NCBI RefSeq assembly: GCF_000710035.2
Contig: NZ_JMJJ01000009.1
Coordinates: 124,001 to 188,000 of the forward strand
Length of the DNA: 64,000 nucleotides
Reading direction: 5' to 3'
DNA from: Pantoea ananatis LMG 2665
Lineage (GTDB): Bacteria > Pseudomonadota > Gammaproteobacteria > Enterobacterales > Enterobacteriaceae
The notes under the pieces: generated by a model
The model's database searches: none
Seen by the model: only the letters and a program-made list of their open reading frames with translations
What the model was told of the DNA's origin: nothing
In this document: in pieces, positions 47,467 to 57,122 of the stretch
Layout of the letters: each line of letters begins with the position of its first letter
Numbering within the stretch: position 1 is the stretch's first letter
Position numbers and translations under genes: made by a program

Positions 47467-48533
47467 AAAATTTTTTGATTACGGGTGGTGCCGGGTTTAT
47501 CGGCTCGGCGCTCGTGCGATTCCTGATAAACGAAACAGAACATAACGTGGTTGTTGTTGATAAGTTGAGCTATGCGGGTAATCTCTCATCGCTCGCCTGC
47601 GTTACAGAGAATCCTCGTTTTAAATTTGAACGGGTCGATATATGCGATCGCGCGGCGCTCGACAGCGTTTTTAGTCAGCATCAACCGGACTGCGTTATGC
47701 ATCTGGCGGCAGAAACCCATGTTGATCGCTCAATTGATGGGCCAATAGCGTTCATAGAAACAAATATAGTTGGAACGTATCAGTTACTGGAAGCGGCCCG
47801 TCATTACTGGAATGCCTTGACGGGTGACAGGAAAAAAAACTTCCTGTTCCACCATATCTCAACGGATGAGGTTTTTGGCGATCTAGATGATACTTCGGCA
47901 TTTTTTACTGAGGATACGCCCTACGCCCCCAGCAGTCCTTACTCAGCAACGAAGGCAAGCAGCGATCATTTGGTACGAGCCTGGTTACGCACTTATGGAT
48001 TGCCCGTCATTGTGACCAACTGTTCAAATAATTATGGTCCTTATCATTTTCCAGAAAAGCTGATCCCGCTGACAATTATCAATGCGCTTGCAGGAAAATC
48101 CTTACCTGTTTATGGAAATGGGCAACAGGTGCGCGACTGGTTATACGTTGAGGATCATGCTCGCGCGCTTTATACGGTGGTCACGCGTGGTAAAACTGGG
48201 GAAACCTATAATATTGGCGGTCACAATGAGCGTCAAAATATTGAAGTGGTTGAAACCATTTGTTGTCTGTTAGAAGAACTTGCACCAGAACGTAAACTAA
48301 CAGGTCTGCATAACTACAAAGATTTGATTAGCTATGTCACCGATCGTCCCGGCCACGATCAGCGCTACGCGATTGATGCCCGTAAAATTGAACGCGAACT
48401 AGGCTGGACGCCGCTGGAAACGTTTGAAAGCGGGATGCGTAAAACCGTCAGTTGGTTTCTGGATAACGCCACGTGGTGGCAAGCTATCCTCAATGATCGC
48501 TATGACGGTGAACGTCTTGGTCTGAAAAAATAG
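47463..48533 (+). CDS. rffG: dTDP-glucose 4,6-dehydratase RffG
   Basis: 356 residues. Extended SDR with [12 protein letters not shown] at the N-terminus, catalytic Thr-Asp-Glu (STDEVFG) and Y-x3-K in SPYSATKAS. Makes dTDP-4-keto-6-deoxyglucose for the TDP-Fuc4NAc arm of ECA. This gene and rffH are visibly more AT-rich than wecC and wecE on either side. Confidence 0.95.
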   Translation: MKNFLITGGAGFIGSALVRFLINETEHNVVVVDKLSYAGNLSSLACVTENPRFKFERVDICDRAALDSVFSQHQPDCVMHLAAETHVDRSIDGPIAFIETNIVGTYQLLEAARHYWNALTGDRKKNFLFHHISTDEVFGDLDDTSAFFTEDTPYAPSSPYSATKASSDHLVRAWLRTYGLPVIVTNCSNNYGPYHFPEKLIPLTIINALAGKSLPVYGNGQQVRDWLYVEDHARALYTVVTRGKTGETYNIGGHNERQNIEVVETICCLLEELAPERKLTGLHNYKDLISYVTDRPGHDQRYAIDARKIERELGWTPLETFESGMRKTVSWFLDNATWWQAILNDRYDGERLGLKK

Positions 48534-48551
48534 TCAACAAAAGGAGCAGAG

Positions 48552-49433
48552 ATGAAAGGCATCATTCTCGCTGGCGGCTCAGGGACACGATTACACCCGA
48601 TAACACGTGCCGTATCGAAGCAACTCTTACCCGTCTACGATAAACCGATGATTTATTATCCCTTGTCGGTACTGATGCTGGCGGGTATCCGCGACATTTT
48701 GTTGATCACGACACCTGAAGACAAGCCCCATTTTGAACGTTTGCTAGGAGATGGCAGCGAATTTGGCTTGCGCCTGAATTATGCCGTGCAGCCCAGTCCT
48801 GATGGACTTGCTCAGGCCTTTATCATTGCCGAATCGTTTATTGCCGGAGAGTCATGTTGCCTGGTGCTGGGCGATAATCTTTATTTCGGTCAGGGTTTTA
48901 GTCCTAAATTGAAAAAAGTGGTTATGCATAATAAAGGTGCCACTGTATTCGGTTACCAGGTCATGGATCCTGAGCGTTTTGGCGTAGTGGAGTTTGATGA
49001 AAACTTCAATGCGATTTCGATCGAAGAAAAACCCTCGCAGCCTAAGTCACGATGGGCGGTAACTGGCCTGTATTTTTATGACAGTCAGGTGGTGGAGTTT
49101 GCCAAACAGGTTAAACCTTCCTCACGGGGTGAACTCGAAATCACCGCCATCAACCAGATGTATCTGGAACGGGGAGCGCTAGCCGTCGAACTTCTCGGTA
49201 GGGGATTTGCATGGCTAGATACGGGAACACATGACAGTTTGGTTGAGGCCAGTATGTTTGTGCAAACGGTCGAGAAAAGACAAGGGTTTAAAATTGCATG
49301 CCTTGAAGAGATCGCCTGGCGAAATGGCTGGTTAAGTGATGAGCAATTACGTGTTGCGGGCGAAGCGTTAGTTAAGACAGGTTACGGTCAATATTTGTTG
49401 GATCTTCTGCATGTCCGTCCTCGTCAGTATTAA
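48552..49433 (+). CDS. rffH: Glucose-1-phosphate thymidylyltransferase RffH
   Basis: 293 residues, RmlA family: [11 protein letters not shown] nucleotide-binding start, [28 protein letters not shown], and EEKPSQPKS. Produces dTDP-glucose for RffG. An AAGGAG ribosome site precedes the ATG. It overlaps wecD by 23 bp. Confidence 0.95.
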   Translation: MKGIILAGGSGTRLHPITRAVSKQLLPVYDKPMIYYPLSVLMLAGIRDILLITTPEDKPHFERLLGDGSEFGLRLNYAVQPSPDGLAQAFIIAESFIAGESCCLVLGDNLYFGQGFSPKLKKVVMHNKGATVFGYQVMDPERFGVVEFDENFNAISIEEKPSQPKSRWAVTGLYFYDSQVVEFAKQVKPSSRGELEITAINQMYLERGALAVELLGRGFAWLDTGTHDSLVEASMFVQTVEKRQGFKIACLEEIAWRNGWLSDEQLRVAGEALVKTGYGQYLLDLLHVRPRQY

Positions 49434-50118
49434 TCCACTCACCTGGGAGAGCCAGTTCTTCGGCTTTGACGCCGTGAGGCTGGAAACCGGGGGGGATCTG
49501 TCGCTCGAAAACGCGCTTCGGCACGCCTGCGCGCTGTTTCAAATCAAAGTGTCAGCGGAACAAACCGACATCATCGATGCGTTAAATCAGCATCAGTTTC
49601 ACCTGGTGGAAGGTGAAGTGGATTTGTCGTTGACGATCAAACGCACCGAACGCCAGACTGGCATTCGTATTGCGCGGGAAGCACAAATCCCAGCATTACG
49701 CGAAGCCGCATCTCTGGCCTTCCGTCAAAGTCGTTTTCGCACGCCGTGGTTTGCGCCTGATGACAGTGCCCGCTTCTATGCGCAGTGGATCGAAAATGCG
49801 GTCCGCGGCACCTTCGATCATCAGTGCCTTGTCGCCAGTGATGAACGCGGCGCGCTTCAGGGCTTTGTCTCTTTACGTGAGGTCGAAGGCGATGCGCGTA
49901 TTGGCCTGCTGGCGGTGGTGCCTGAGGCGCAGGGACAAAGTATCGGTCAGCGCCTGATGCTGGCTGCAGCGGACTGGGGCCGTGCGCGTCAGCTCGAACG
50001 TCTGCGGGTTGCCACGCAAATCAGTAATCTTACGGCGATGCGTCTTTATCTACGCAGTGGCGCGCGTCTTGAAAGCACGGCGTACTGGTTTTACAGGAGA
50101 GGTCATGATTCCCTTTAA
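49411..50118 (+). CDS. wecD: TDP-fucosamine acetyltransferase WecD
   Basis: 235 residues (E. coli 224). GNAT fold in the C-terminal half with the acetyl-CoA motif [15 protein letters not shown] (R/Q-x-x-G-x-G/A position) and N-terminal segment [15 protein letters not shown] as in E. coli. N-acetylates dTDP-4-amino-4,6-dideoxygalactose. The start inside rffH mirrors the tight overlap in E. coli. Confidence 0.92.
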   Translation: MSVLVSINPLTWESQFFGFDAVRLETGGDLSLENALRHACALFQIKVSAEQTDIIDALNQHQFHLVEGEVDLSLTIKRTERQTGIRIAREAQIPALREAASLAFRQSRFRTPWFAPDDSARFYAQWIENAVRGTFDHQCLVASDERGALQGFVSLREVEGDARIGLLAVVPEAQGQSIGQRLMLAAADWGRARQLERLRVATQISNLTAMRLYLRSGARLESTAYWFYRRGHDSL

Positions 50119-51235
50119 TGCGCCCCCGGTTGTGGGAAGCGAAATCGAGTATATGCAGTCTGCCATGAGCAGCGGCAAGCTGTGTGGCGACGGCGGTTAT
50201 ACTCGCCGCTGTCAGCAGTGGATGGAGCAACGCTTCGGTAGTGCGAAAGTGTTACTGACGCCTTCCTGTACCGCCTCGCTGGAGATGGCCGCGCTGCTGA
50301 TCGATATCCAGCCGGGTGATGAAGTGATCATGCCGAGCTACACCTTTGTTTCAACCGCCAACGCCTTTGTATTACGTGGCGCGAAAATTGTGTTCGTGGA
50401 TGTGCGCCCCGACACCATGAACATGGATGAAACGCTGATTGAAGCGGCGATAACCGATAAAACCCGCGCTATCGTGCCGGTCCACTATGCGGGCGTTGCC
50501 TGTGAGATGGATACGATTATGGCGCTGGCGGCACAGTATAAGCTGTTTGTTATTGAGGATGCTGCGCAGGGCGTGATGTCAGCGTACAAAGGCCGGGCAT
50601 TAGGCACCATTGGTCATATCGGCTGTTTCAGCTTCCACGAAACCAAGAATTACACCGCAGGTGGAGAAGGCGGCGCGACGTTAATTAACGATGCCAGCCT
50701 GGTAGAACGCGCAGAAATTATTCGCGAAAAGGGCACCAATCGCAGTCAGTTTTTCCGGGGACAGGTAGATAAATATACCTGGCGCGATATGGGGTCCAGC
50801 TATCTGATGGCTGACCTGCAGGCGGCTTATCTCTGGGCGCAGCTGGAGTCCTCTGATCGAATTAATCAACAGCGCTTGCGCTTGTGGCAACGTTACTACG
50901 ATGCCCTGAAGCCGCTGGCGGAAAACGGCAAGATTACATTGCCTTCCATCCCGGCTGATTGTCAGCACAACGCCCATATGTTTTATATAAAGCTGCGTGA
51001 TGAGAAGCATCGTCAGGCCCTGATCAACTGGCTTAAAGAGGCCGAAATCCTGGCCGTTTTCCATTATATCCCTTTGCACAGTTCGCCCGCGGGCCAGCGT
51101 TTTTCACGTTTTGCCGGTGAGGACCGTTTTACTACAGCAGAGAGTGAGCGCTTATTACGTTTACCGCTGTTTTATAATCTGTCGGATAACAATCAGAGCA
51201 CCGTGATCGGCTCGCTACTGAGCTTTTTTTCCTGA
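50105..51235 (+). CDS. wecE: dTDP-4-amino-4,6-dideoxygalactose transaminase WecE
   Basis: 376 residues from ATG 50105 ([17 protein letters not shown]); an upstream in-frame extension is only the wecD shadow. DegT/DnrJ/EryC1 PLP aminotransferase with the PLP lysine in FHETKNYTAGGEGG and IEDAAQG upstream. Transfers the amino group to dTDP-4-keto-6-deoxyglucose, giving dTDP-Fuc4N. The stop overlaps the wzxE start by 1 base (TGATG). Confidence 0.95.
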   Translation: MIPFNAPPVVGSEIEYMQSAMSSGKLCGDGGYTRRCQQWMEQRFGSAKVLLTPSCTASLEMAALLIDIQPGDEVIMPSYTFVSTANAFVLRGAKIVFVDVRPDTMNMDETLIEAAITDKTRAIVPVHYAGVACEMDTIMALAAQYKLFVIEDAAQGVMSAYKGRALGTIGHIGCFSFHETKNYTAGGEGGATLINDASLVERAEIIREKGTNRSQFFRGQVDKYTWRDMGSSYLMADLQAAYLWAQLESSDRINQQRLRLWQRYYDALKPLAENGKITLPSIPADCQHNAHMFYIKLRDEKHRQALINWLKEAEILAVFHYIPLHSSPAGQRFSRFAGEDRFTTAESERLLRLPLFYNLSDNNQSTVIGSLLSFFS

Positions 51236-52485
51236 TGTCATTAGCCAAAGCATCGTTGTGGACCGCCTCATCGACGATAGTAAAAATTGCGGTTGGGCTG
51301 CTGGTCGTCAAGTTACTGGCCATCAGCTTTGGTCCGGAAGGCGTGGGCCAGGCCGGTAACTTTCGCCAGCTCATCACCGTGCTGGGCGTGCTGGCCGGAG
51401 CGGGTATCTTTAACGGCGTCACCACGTATGTTGCACAATATCAACAGCAGCCCCGGCAACTCCGTGCGCTAATCGGCACCGCCTCGGCAATGGTGACGGG
51501 CTTCTCAGCGCTACTGGCGCTGGTCTTTTTATTGGCTGCGGCTCCCATCAGCACTGCGCTGTTTGGTCACGATCGCTATCAAAACGTGATACGTATCGTT
51601 GCCTTTCTTCAGTTTGGTATCGCGTGGGCAAACCTGCTTTTGGCGTTCATAAAAGGCTACCGTGATGCGCGCGGTAATGCGCTGGCCCTGATTTGCGGTA
51701 GCATAACGGGCGTGCTCGGTTACGTGCTGTGTTGGTGGCTGGGGGGCTATGCGGGCGCATTGACCGGGCTGGCTTTGGTACCCGCGTTACTCGTTTTTCC
51801 AGCGCTGGTGATACTGAAACGTCGTGTCCCGCTCCCCTTGAGCTGGCTGCGGCCCACCTGGCAGCCGGAAATGGCGCGTCATCTGGCAAAATACACGATT
51901 ATGGCGCTGATCACCGCCGTCACCCTGCCGGTTGCCTGGGTGATGATGCGAAATCAACTGGCGGCCAGTAACGGCTGGGCGCAGGTAGGATTATGGCAGG
52001 GCGTAACCAGTATATCTGATGCTTATCTGCAGTTTATCACCGCGACCTTTAGCGTCTGGCTACTGCCGACACTGGCCCGGTTAGATAACAAAAAGGATAT
52101 TGCGCGTGAGATCGGCCGGGCGTTACGCTTTGTGTTACCGGCGGTCGCGGCGGCCAGCCTGAGCGTGTGGATGATGCGTGATATCGCCATCAGCCTGTTG
52201 TTCTCCGCGGCATTTCACGACATGCGGGATTTGTTTGTCTGGCAACTCTGTGGCGATGTTTTCAAAGTCGGTGCCTACGTTTTCGGCTATCTGGTCATCG
52301 CGAAAGCCTCATTACGCTTTTATGTGCTGACCGAAATCAGTCAGTTTATTTTGCTGACGCTGTTCTCGCGCTGGCTTATCCCGTTACAGGGGGCCAGTGG
52401 GGCAGCGCAAGCCTATATGTTCACCTACGTTACCTATTTCGCGCTCTGCTGTGGCGCATTTATTCTTTACTGCCGAAAAAAATGA
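51235..52485 (+). CDS. wzxE: Lipid III flippase WzxE
   Basis: 416 residues, MOP-superfamily polysaccharide flippase with about 12 hydrophobic helices. Moves undecaprenyl-PP-linked ECA trisaccharide (lipid III) from the inner to the outer leaflet of the inner membrane. Starts MSLAKASLWTASSTIVKIA, close to E. coli. Overlaps wecF by 4 bp. Confidence 0.94.
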   Translation: MSLAKASLWTASSTIVKIAVGLLVVKLLAISFGPEGVGQAGNFRQLITVLGVLAGAGIFNGVTTYVAQYQQQPRQLRALIGTASAMVTGFSALLALVFLLAAAPISTALFGHDRYQNVIRIVAFLQFGIAWANLLLAFIKGYRDARGNALALICGSITGVLGYVLCWWLGGYAGALTGLALVPALLVFPALVILKRRVPLPLSWLRPTWQPEMARHLAKYTIMALITAVTLPVAWVMMRNQLAASNGWAQVGLWQGVTSISDAYLQFITATFSVWLLPTLARLDNKKDIAREIGRALRFVLPAVAAASLSVWMMRDIAISLLFSAAFHDMRDLFVWQLCGDVFKVGAYVFGYLVIAKASLRFYVLTEISQFILLTLFSRWLIPLQGASGAAQAYMFTYVTYFALCCGAFILYCRKK

Positions 52486-53549
52486 CTTTAATTCACGTTT
52501 TGGGATCCAATATTCCCCATCACAATCTGACGGTGTTGCGTTTTTTTAACGACGTGATGAGCATCGACCAGCCTGTTACTGCACCGCGTCACTTTATGGT
52601 GGTGACATCGCAGCCTGAAAACCTCACCGGTTTTGGCGCTTTGCACATTGAAACCTTTAGCAGTAAGAAAGCGCTGGCTGAGGCGCTGTTGCAGCGGGCG
52701 AAAAATCGCGACCAACGCTTCTTTTGCCACGGGCAGTTTAACCCCTGGCTTTGGTTGGCGTTGCTGAGCGGCAGGTTACGCCGTTCTCAACTGTTCTGGC
52801 ACGTCTGGGGAGCGGATTTGTATGAAGATTCACGCAGCCTGAAGTTTCGGCTGTTTTATTTCCTGCGCCGTGCTGCGCAGGGGCGCGTTGCACACCTGTT
52901 CGCCACCCAGGGCGATCTGTATCACTACCAGCAACGCCACAAGTCTGTACCGCAGTCTTTACTGTATTTCCCCACAAAGTTACCTGCAGTCGCCATTACG
53001 CCTCATCCAGACAAGACGTTTACCGTGCTGCTGGGTAATTCTGGTGACGCCAGTAACCGCCATATTGAGGGGCTTGCAGCGATCAAGGCTCAGTTTGGTG
53101 AAGATGTGCGCATTGACGTGCCGCTGGGTTATCCGCCTGACAATGATGAGTATATCGGACAGATTCAGAACGCCGCCGACAGACTCTTTCCGCAGGGGCA
53201 GGTAAGGTTACTGCGGGATAATCTTGCTTTTGACGACTATCTGGCGCTGTTGGCACGCTGCCATTTGGGCTATTTTATGTTCGAACGGCAGCAGGGCGTG
53301 GGAACGCTATGTTTGCTGATTCAGGCTAATGTGCCTTTCGTCCTGACGCGTAAAAATCCGTTCTGGCGGGATGTTACCGCGCAGCAGCTCCCTGTCTTGT
53401 TCAACGACGATGCGCTGACGCCTGATATCGTCGCAGAGGCGCGTCGGCAACTTGTGGGATGCGATAAACAGCGCATTGCTTTCCTGGCCCCTGGCTATCT
53501 GGAAGGCTGGCGAACAGCGTTGCGCCTTTGCGAAGGAGAGCCCTCATGA
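52482..53549 (+). CDS. wecF: TDP-Fuc4NAc:lipid II transferase WecF
   Basis: 355 residues (E. coli 359), glycosyltransferase family 56. [20 protein letters not shown] start and [12 protein letters not shown] in the middle match the family. Adds the third sugar, Fuc4NAc, completing lipid III on the cytoplasmic face. Overlaps wzyE by the ATGA junction. Confidence 0.94.
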   Translation: MTLIHVLGSNIPHHNLTVLRFFNDVMSIDQPVTAPRHFMVVTSQPENLTGFGALHIETFSSKKALAEALLQRAKNRDQRFFCHGQFNPWLWLALLSGRLRRSQLFWHVWGADLYEDSRSLKFRLFYFLRRAAQGRVAHLFATQGDLYHYQQRHKSVPQSLLYFPTKLPAVAITPHPDKTFTVLLGNSGDASNRHIEGLAAIKAQFGEDVRIDVPLGYPPDNDEYIGQIQNAADRLFPQGQVRLLRDNLAFDDYLALLARCHLGYFMFERQQGVGTLCLLIQANVPFVLTRKNPFWRDVTAQQLPVLFNDDALTPDIVAEARRQLVGCDKQRIAFLAPGYLEGWRTALRLCEGEPS

Positions 53550-54889
53550 GTCTTATGGCATTTAGTGGTCTGCTGATCGTGTATGTGCTGTCACTGGTGA
53601 CCATTGTGACCCTAAACATGCGCGAACTTAAACAGGAACGATTTAACTTCCACCTTTTTTTTACCTTATTGTTTTTACTGACCTTCTACTTCGGTTTTCC
53701 GCTAACCAGTATTCTGGTCTTTCGGTTTGATACGCAGGTGGTTTCGGCGGATTTTCTGCTGCAGGCGATGCTGTCGGCCACGGCGTTTTATGCTATTTAC
53801 TTTGTCAGTTACAAGGTGCGCCTCAGGCCGGCATCCGCAGCGCCTGCCCGGCCCTGGCTACAAATGAACCGGGTCGAAACGCATCTGACCGGTGGGCTAC
53901 TGGCGCTGGTGGCGGTTGCAACCGTAACGGTGTTCTTTATCCATAACGGATTTTTGTTATTCCGACTGACGGCCTATAACCAGATCTTTTCCAGTGAAGT
54001 GTCTGGCGTTGCACTGAAGCGGTTCTTTTATTTCTTCATCCCGGCGATGCTGATTCCCTATTTCTTGCATCCCACGCGCCGTAACTGGCTGCTGTTTCTC
54101 ATCATCACGGTCAGCTTTGGCTTACTGACCTACGCGCTGGTGGGTGGCACGCGTGCCAATATCATTATCGCTTTTGCGTTATTTCTGTTTATCGGTATTA
54201 CACGTGGCTGGATCACATTGTGGATGCTGGCCGCTGCGGGCGTGATGGCGATTGGGGGAATGTTCTGGCTGGCGCTGCGTCGCTACAATCTGGCTGTCAT
54301 GGGCGACGAGGCTTTTTACACCTTTCTGTACCTGACGCGCGATACGTTTTCGCCATGGGAAAACCTGGCTTTGCTGCTGGAGAATTACCATAAGATAGAC
54401 TTTCAGGGCTTAGCGCCCATGTGGCGCGATTTCTATGTGTTTATCCCAACCTGGCTGTGGCCCGATCGTCCTCTGTCAGTACTGAACAGCGCTAATTACT
54501 TTACCTGGGATGTACTGAACAACCATTCCGGACTGGCGATTTCGCCTACCTTAATCGGTTCGCTACTGGTGATGGGCGGCGTCTGGGCCATTCCGCCAGG
54601 CGCTGTGGCCGTTGGGCTGATCATCAAATCTTTCGACACGCTCTATAAGCGCGGACGCAATGAATCGAATCGTTATACCGGGGCGATTCTGCAAAGCTTT
54701 TGTTTCGGTGCCGTATTCAACATGATTGTGCTGGCGCGCGAGGGGCTGGATGCGTTTGGCTCACGTGTTGTGTTTTTCTGTATTATTTTTGCCGCCTGTC
54801 TGGGGATGGCGAAATTGCTTTTCTGGTTACTGGATCATGTCGGCCTGATTCGCAGCCGACGTGAGCGGGCGCTTCATAGCCCATCCTGA
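53546..54889 (+). CDS. wzyE: ECA polymerase WzyE
   Basis: 447 residues from ATG 53546 (MSLMAFSG), which overlaps the wecF stop; a start six codons earlier has no support. About 11 membrane segments with the conserved [39 protein letters not shown] and NSANYFTW motifs of WzyE. Polymerises the ECA repeat units in the periplasm with WzzE. Confidence 0.95.
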   Translation: MSLMAFSGLLIVYVLSLVTIVTLNMRELKQERFNFHLFFTLLFLLTFYFGFPLTSILVFRFDTQVVSADFLLQAMLSATAFYAIYFVSYKVRLRPASAAPARPWLQMNRVETHLTGGLLALVAVATVTVFFIHNGFLLFRLTAYNQIFSSEVSGVALKRFFYFFIPAMLIPYFLHPTRRNWLLFLIITVSFGLLTYALVGGTRANIIIAFALFLFIGITRGWITLWMLAAAGVMAIGGMFWLALRRYNLAVMGDEAFYTFLYLTRDTFSPWENLALLLENYHKIDFQGLAPMWRDFYVFIPTWLWPDRPLSVLNSANYFTWDVLNNHSGLAISPTLIGSLLVMGGVWAIPPGAVAVGLIIKSFDTLYKRGRNESNRYTGAILQSFCFGAVFNMIVLAREGLDAFGSRVVFFCIIFAACLGMAKLLFWLLDHVGLIRSRRERALHSPS

Positions 54890-54925
54890 TTAACCTCTGG
54901 GATCTAAGGGAAGAATTAAAAAGAG

Positions 54926-55666
54926 ATGAGTACAGTTTCCGAAACGCCACGCTATGTGATTCGCGGCATCACGCTGTACGGCTTTGACAGCATGGCTTCA
55001 TTTGTGGATTTCCTGATGCCGCATTCCGCTGTCCGGAGCGGCACGCTGGTGGCCATCAATGCGGAAAAAGTGCTGAATGCCGAGCAGGATGCAGCGCTGC
55101 GTGCTCAAATTCAGCAGGCTGAATTCAAATATCCGGATGGCATCAGCATTGTACGCTCTGTTCGCAAGAAATATCCGCAGGCCTCAGTACAGCGGATTGC
55201 AGGGGCCGATCTCTGGGAAGCCTTAATGGAACGTGCCGGACGCAACGGAACGCCGGTGTTTTTGATCGGCGGTCGGCAGGCAGTGTTGGACGAAACCTGC
55301 GATAAACTGCGTCGTCAGTGGAACGTGAATATTGTGGGTGCACAGGATGGCTATTTTGTCCCGGCGGAACGCGATGCACTGTTTGCCAGGGTTGCGGCCA
55401 GCGGAGCCAGGCTGGTAACGGTAGCGATGGGCTCTCCGCGTCAGGAACTTTTAATGGCCGAGTGTCAGAAGCACTGGCCTGAGGCGTTGTATATGGGCGT
55501 AGGCGGTACCTATGACGTGTTTACCGGTCATGTAAAGCGCGCGCCTGTAATCTGGCAGAAGCTTGGACTGGAATGGTTTTATCGCTTAATCAAACAGCCC
55601 AGTCGCCTACGCAGGCAGTTGAAGCTGGTGAAATATTTGCGTTATCACTGGCGTGGCGATCTGTAA
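54926..55666 (+). CDS. wecG: UDP-ManNAcA transferase WecG
   Basis: 246 residues (E. coli 246), WecG/TagA/CpsF family (GT26). Motifs [25 protein letters not shown], and [17 protein letters not shown] are conserved. Adds ManNAcA to lipid I to form lipid II. Last gene of the ECA operon. In E. coli yifK follows; here the next genes are tRNAs. Confidence 0.95.
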   Translation: MSTVSETPRYVIRGITLYGFDSMASFVDFLMPHSAVRSGTLVAINAEKVLNAEQDAALRAQIQQAEFKYPDGISIVRSVRKKYPQASVQRIAGADLWEALMERAGRNGTPVFLIGGRQAVLDETCDKLRRQWNVNIVGAQDGYFVPAERDALFARVAASGARLVTVAMGSPRQELLMAECQKHWPEALYMGVGGTYDVFTGHVKRAPVIWQKLGLEWFYRLIKQPSRLRRQLKLVKYLRYHWRGDL

Positions 55667-55774
55667 GATCGCTGATTAACGCCAGGTTTTTCGCACGAGT
55701 AACGGCATAAATGCGTTAATTGTCGACGAAATGCACAAAGCGTAATCAAACGCGCTATTTTCTTTAAAAAGCAC

Positions 55775-55803
55775 TAGACAGCGTGGGCGCTTATCTCTAG
55801 TAT
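55775..55803 (+). promoter_or_regulatory. Promoter of the Arg-His-Leu-Pro tRNA operon
   Basis: TAGACA, 17-bp spacer and TAGTAT, 21 bp before the first tRNA. GC-rich sequence lies between the -10 and the tRNA. Spacing is ideal though the hexamers are imperfect. Confidence 0.6.
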
Positions 55804-55824
55804 GCACATCCGCAACGGCGCTAC

Positions 55825-55901
<77 letters not shown>

Positions 55902-55995
55902 TTTAGTTTGTGCGTAAGAGCTTCGGTGGTTTGAGTACCGCGTTAGTAACAAAGATTTAAATGCTGTGGGTTTGACTTGCAACATTCAGTACAGT

Positions 55996-56072
55996 GGTGG
56001 CTATAGCTCAGTTGGTAGAGCCCTGGATTGTGATTCCAGTTGTCGTGGGTTCGAGTCCCATTAGCCACCCCA
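55996..56072 (+). tRNA. hisR: tRNA-His (anticodon GUG)
   Basis: 77 nt including the extra 5' G (G-1) that pairs with C73, and CCA. Anticodon GTG in ATTGTGAT. About 94 bp after argX. Confidence 0.97.
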
Positions 56073-56088
56073 GATTTTGCTGGGATAC

Positions 56089-56175
56089 GCGAAGGTGGCG
56101 GAATTGGTAGACGCGCTAGCTTCAGGTGTTAGTGTCTTAACGGACGTGAGGGTTCAAGTCCCTCTCTTCGCACCA
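56089..56175 (+). tRNA. leuT: tRNA-Leu (anticodon CAG)
   Basis: 87 nt with the long variable arm of tRNA-Leu and encoded CCA. Anticodon CAG in CTTCAGGT. Confidence 0.97.
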
Positions 56176-56196
56176 GGCAAAACAAAATAAAAAAAT

Positions 56197-56273
56197 CGGC
56201 GAGTAGCGCAGCTTGGTAGCGCAACTGGTTTGGGACCAGTGGGTCGGAGGTTCGAATCCTCTCTCGCCGACCA
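56197..56273 (+). tRNA. proM: tRNA-Pro (anticodon UGG)
   Basis: 77 nt with CCA, anticodon TGG. It closes the tRNA operon, its position in E. coli, so this is the native proM. Identical to the copy at 7507-7583. Confidence 0.97.
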
Positions 56274-56544
56274 TATTTAAGAAACCTGTCTGCAAAGACA
56301 GTTTTTTTTCGCCTGAATAAAAGTGGATGAGAACCTCCGAAGGAGGGTTGCGCCGAGCGCAGCGAGACAACGTTGCGAACGCAACGGCCCGAAGGGCGCG
56401 TCCCGCAGGGGCGCGTAATCCTCTCTCGCCGACCATATTTAAGAAACCTGTCTGCAAAGACAGTTTTTTTTCGCCTGAATAAAAGTGGATGAGCACCGCC
56501 GAAGGCGGTTTGCGCCGAGCGTCAGTGAGACAACGTTGCGCAGG
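56255..56544 (+). repeat. rtT-like tandem repeat carrying the tRNA-Pro 3' end (locus B)
   Basis: Same structure as at 7565-7862: a unit of 162 bp beginning with the last 19 nt of the tRNA is repeated from 56417. The two loci are alike over about 340 bp with only about seven differences. Both units of this locus carry the same two changes against locus A: one G lost in the terminator stem (GACAG-T8) and GTGGATG in place of GAGGATG. After about 56540 the two loci diverge. Confidence 0.9.
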
Positions 56545-56694
56545 CAGTGTCGTCTTTCAGGGGCGAAAATCCGCTCAGACGGGCACGTCATTTCTCCCGG
56601 AAGTGAGTCAGAGCGGAGTCATAGTAATGGCTGTCGCAAAAATGAGACGCTTAAATTACTGTTTTAACACGGATTGACAAGTCTTTACCTTGTT

Positions 56695-56850
56695 TGTCGC
56701 CTGTATGCGACATCCATTGTCTGGTTTGTCGTAATAACACGACGCTCATCGCAAAGAGAAAGAACCCCAAAAAAAGCATTAAGATATAAGTGACTGATTT
56801 ATAAAAATAATTAAAATAATAATAACAACTGGCATGGATTATGCAATAAT
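56695..56850 (+). promoter_or_regulatory. glmZ promoter region: GlrR-like sites, sigma-54 and overlapping sigma-70 elements
   Basis: Two GlrR-type sites, TGTC-N10-GACA at 56695-56712 (perfect) and TGTC-N10-GACG at 56727-56744. A sigma-54 -24/-12 element lies at 56830-56845, with GG at 56831-56832 and GC at 56843-56844, exactly 10 bp apart. An AATAAT -10 box at 56845-56850 could serve sigma-70. An AT-rich stretch between (56785-56830) would suit IHF bending. In relatives, the GlrK/GlrR two-component system activates glmY and sometimes glmZ from sigma-54 promoters. Confidence 0.75.
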
Positions 56851-56856
56851 TAACGC

Positions 56857-57056
56857 GTAGATGCTCATTCCACCTCTTATGTTTGCTTCGGCTACATAAA
56901 CCTGGGAATGACGCAGAGCCAATTTTGGGTACCTGTTGTCTGCCTGCCTGTATCGCGAAAGTCTTACAGGGTTATCAGACACCACGTTGAGTCGGGTACC
57001 TCTCGGTTGTCTAACCGACCTGATCTTACACCTGCTTTTAGCAGGTGTTTTTTTTT
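56857..57056 (+). ncRNA. glmZ: Small regulatory RNA GlmZ
   Basis: About 200 nt. Begins GTAGATGCTCATTCC, as in E. coli GlmZ, and keeps AATGACGCAGAGCC, TTATCAGACACCA, ACGTTGAGT and TTGTCTAACCGACCTG. Ends in the intrinsic terminator CACCTGC-TTTTA-GCAGGTG plus T9 (57029-57056). GlmZ pairs with and activates glmS mRNA (glucosamine-6-phosphate synthase); it is cleaved by RNase E with RapZ unless GlmY competes. It sits next to hemY, its conserved place. Confidence 0.92.
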
Positions 57057-57074
57057 GCCTGAAAGCGCAGACAC

Positions 57075-57101
57075 AAAAAAACCGGGCGAGCCCGGTTTTT
57101 T
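57075..57101. terminator. Bidirectional terminator between glmZ and hemY
   Basis: AACCGGGC-GA-GCCCGGTT with A-runs before and T-runs after, so it works on both strands. It should end the leftward hemCDXY transcript 22 bp after the hemY stop. Confidence 0.9.
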
Positions 57102-57122
57102 ACTTAACGCGATGCTGTGCTA

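Noticed and set aside
49982-50104. Longer start for WecE
   Set aside because: The extra residues are wecD read in another frame; the ATG at 50105 gives the normal N-terminus.
56137-56496. Minus-strand 119-codon frame over leuT/proM and the tail repeat
   Set aside because: Same artefact as at 7.5 kb: antisense to two tRNA genes and the repeat.
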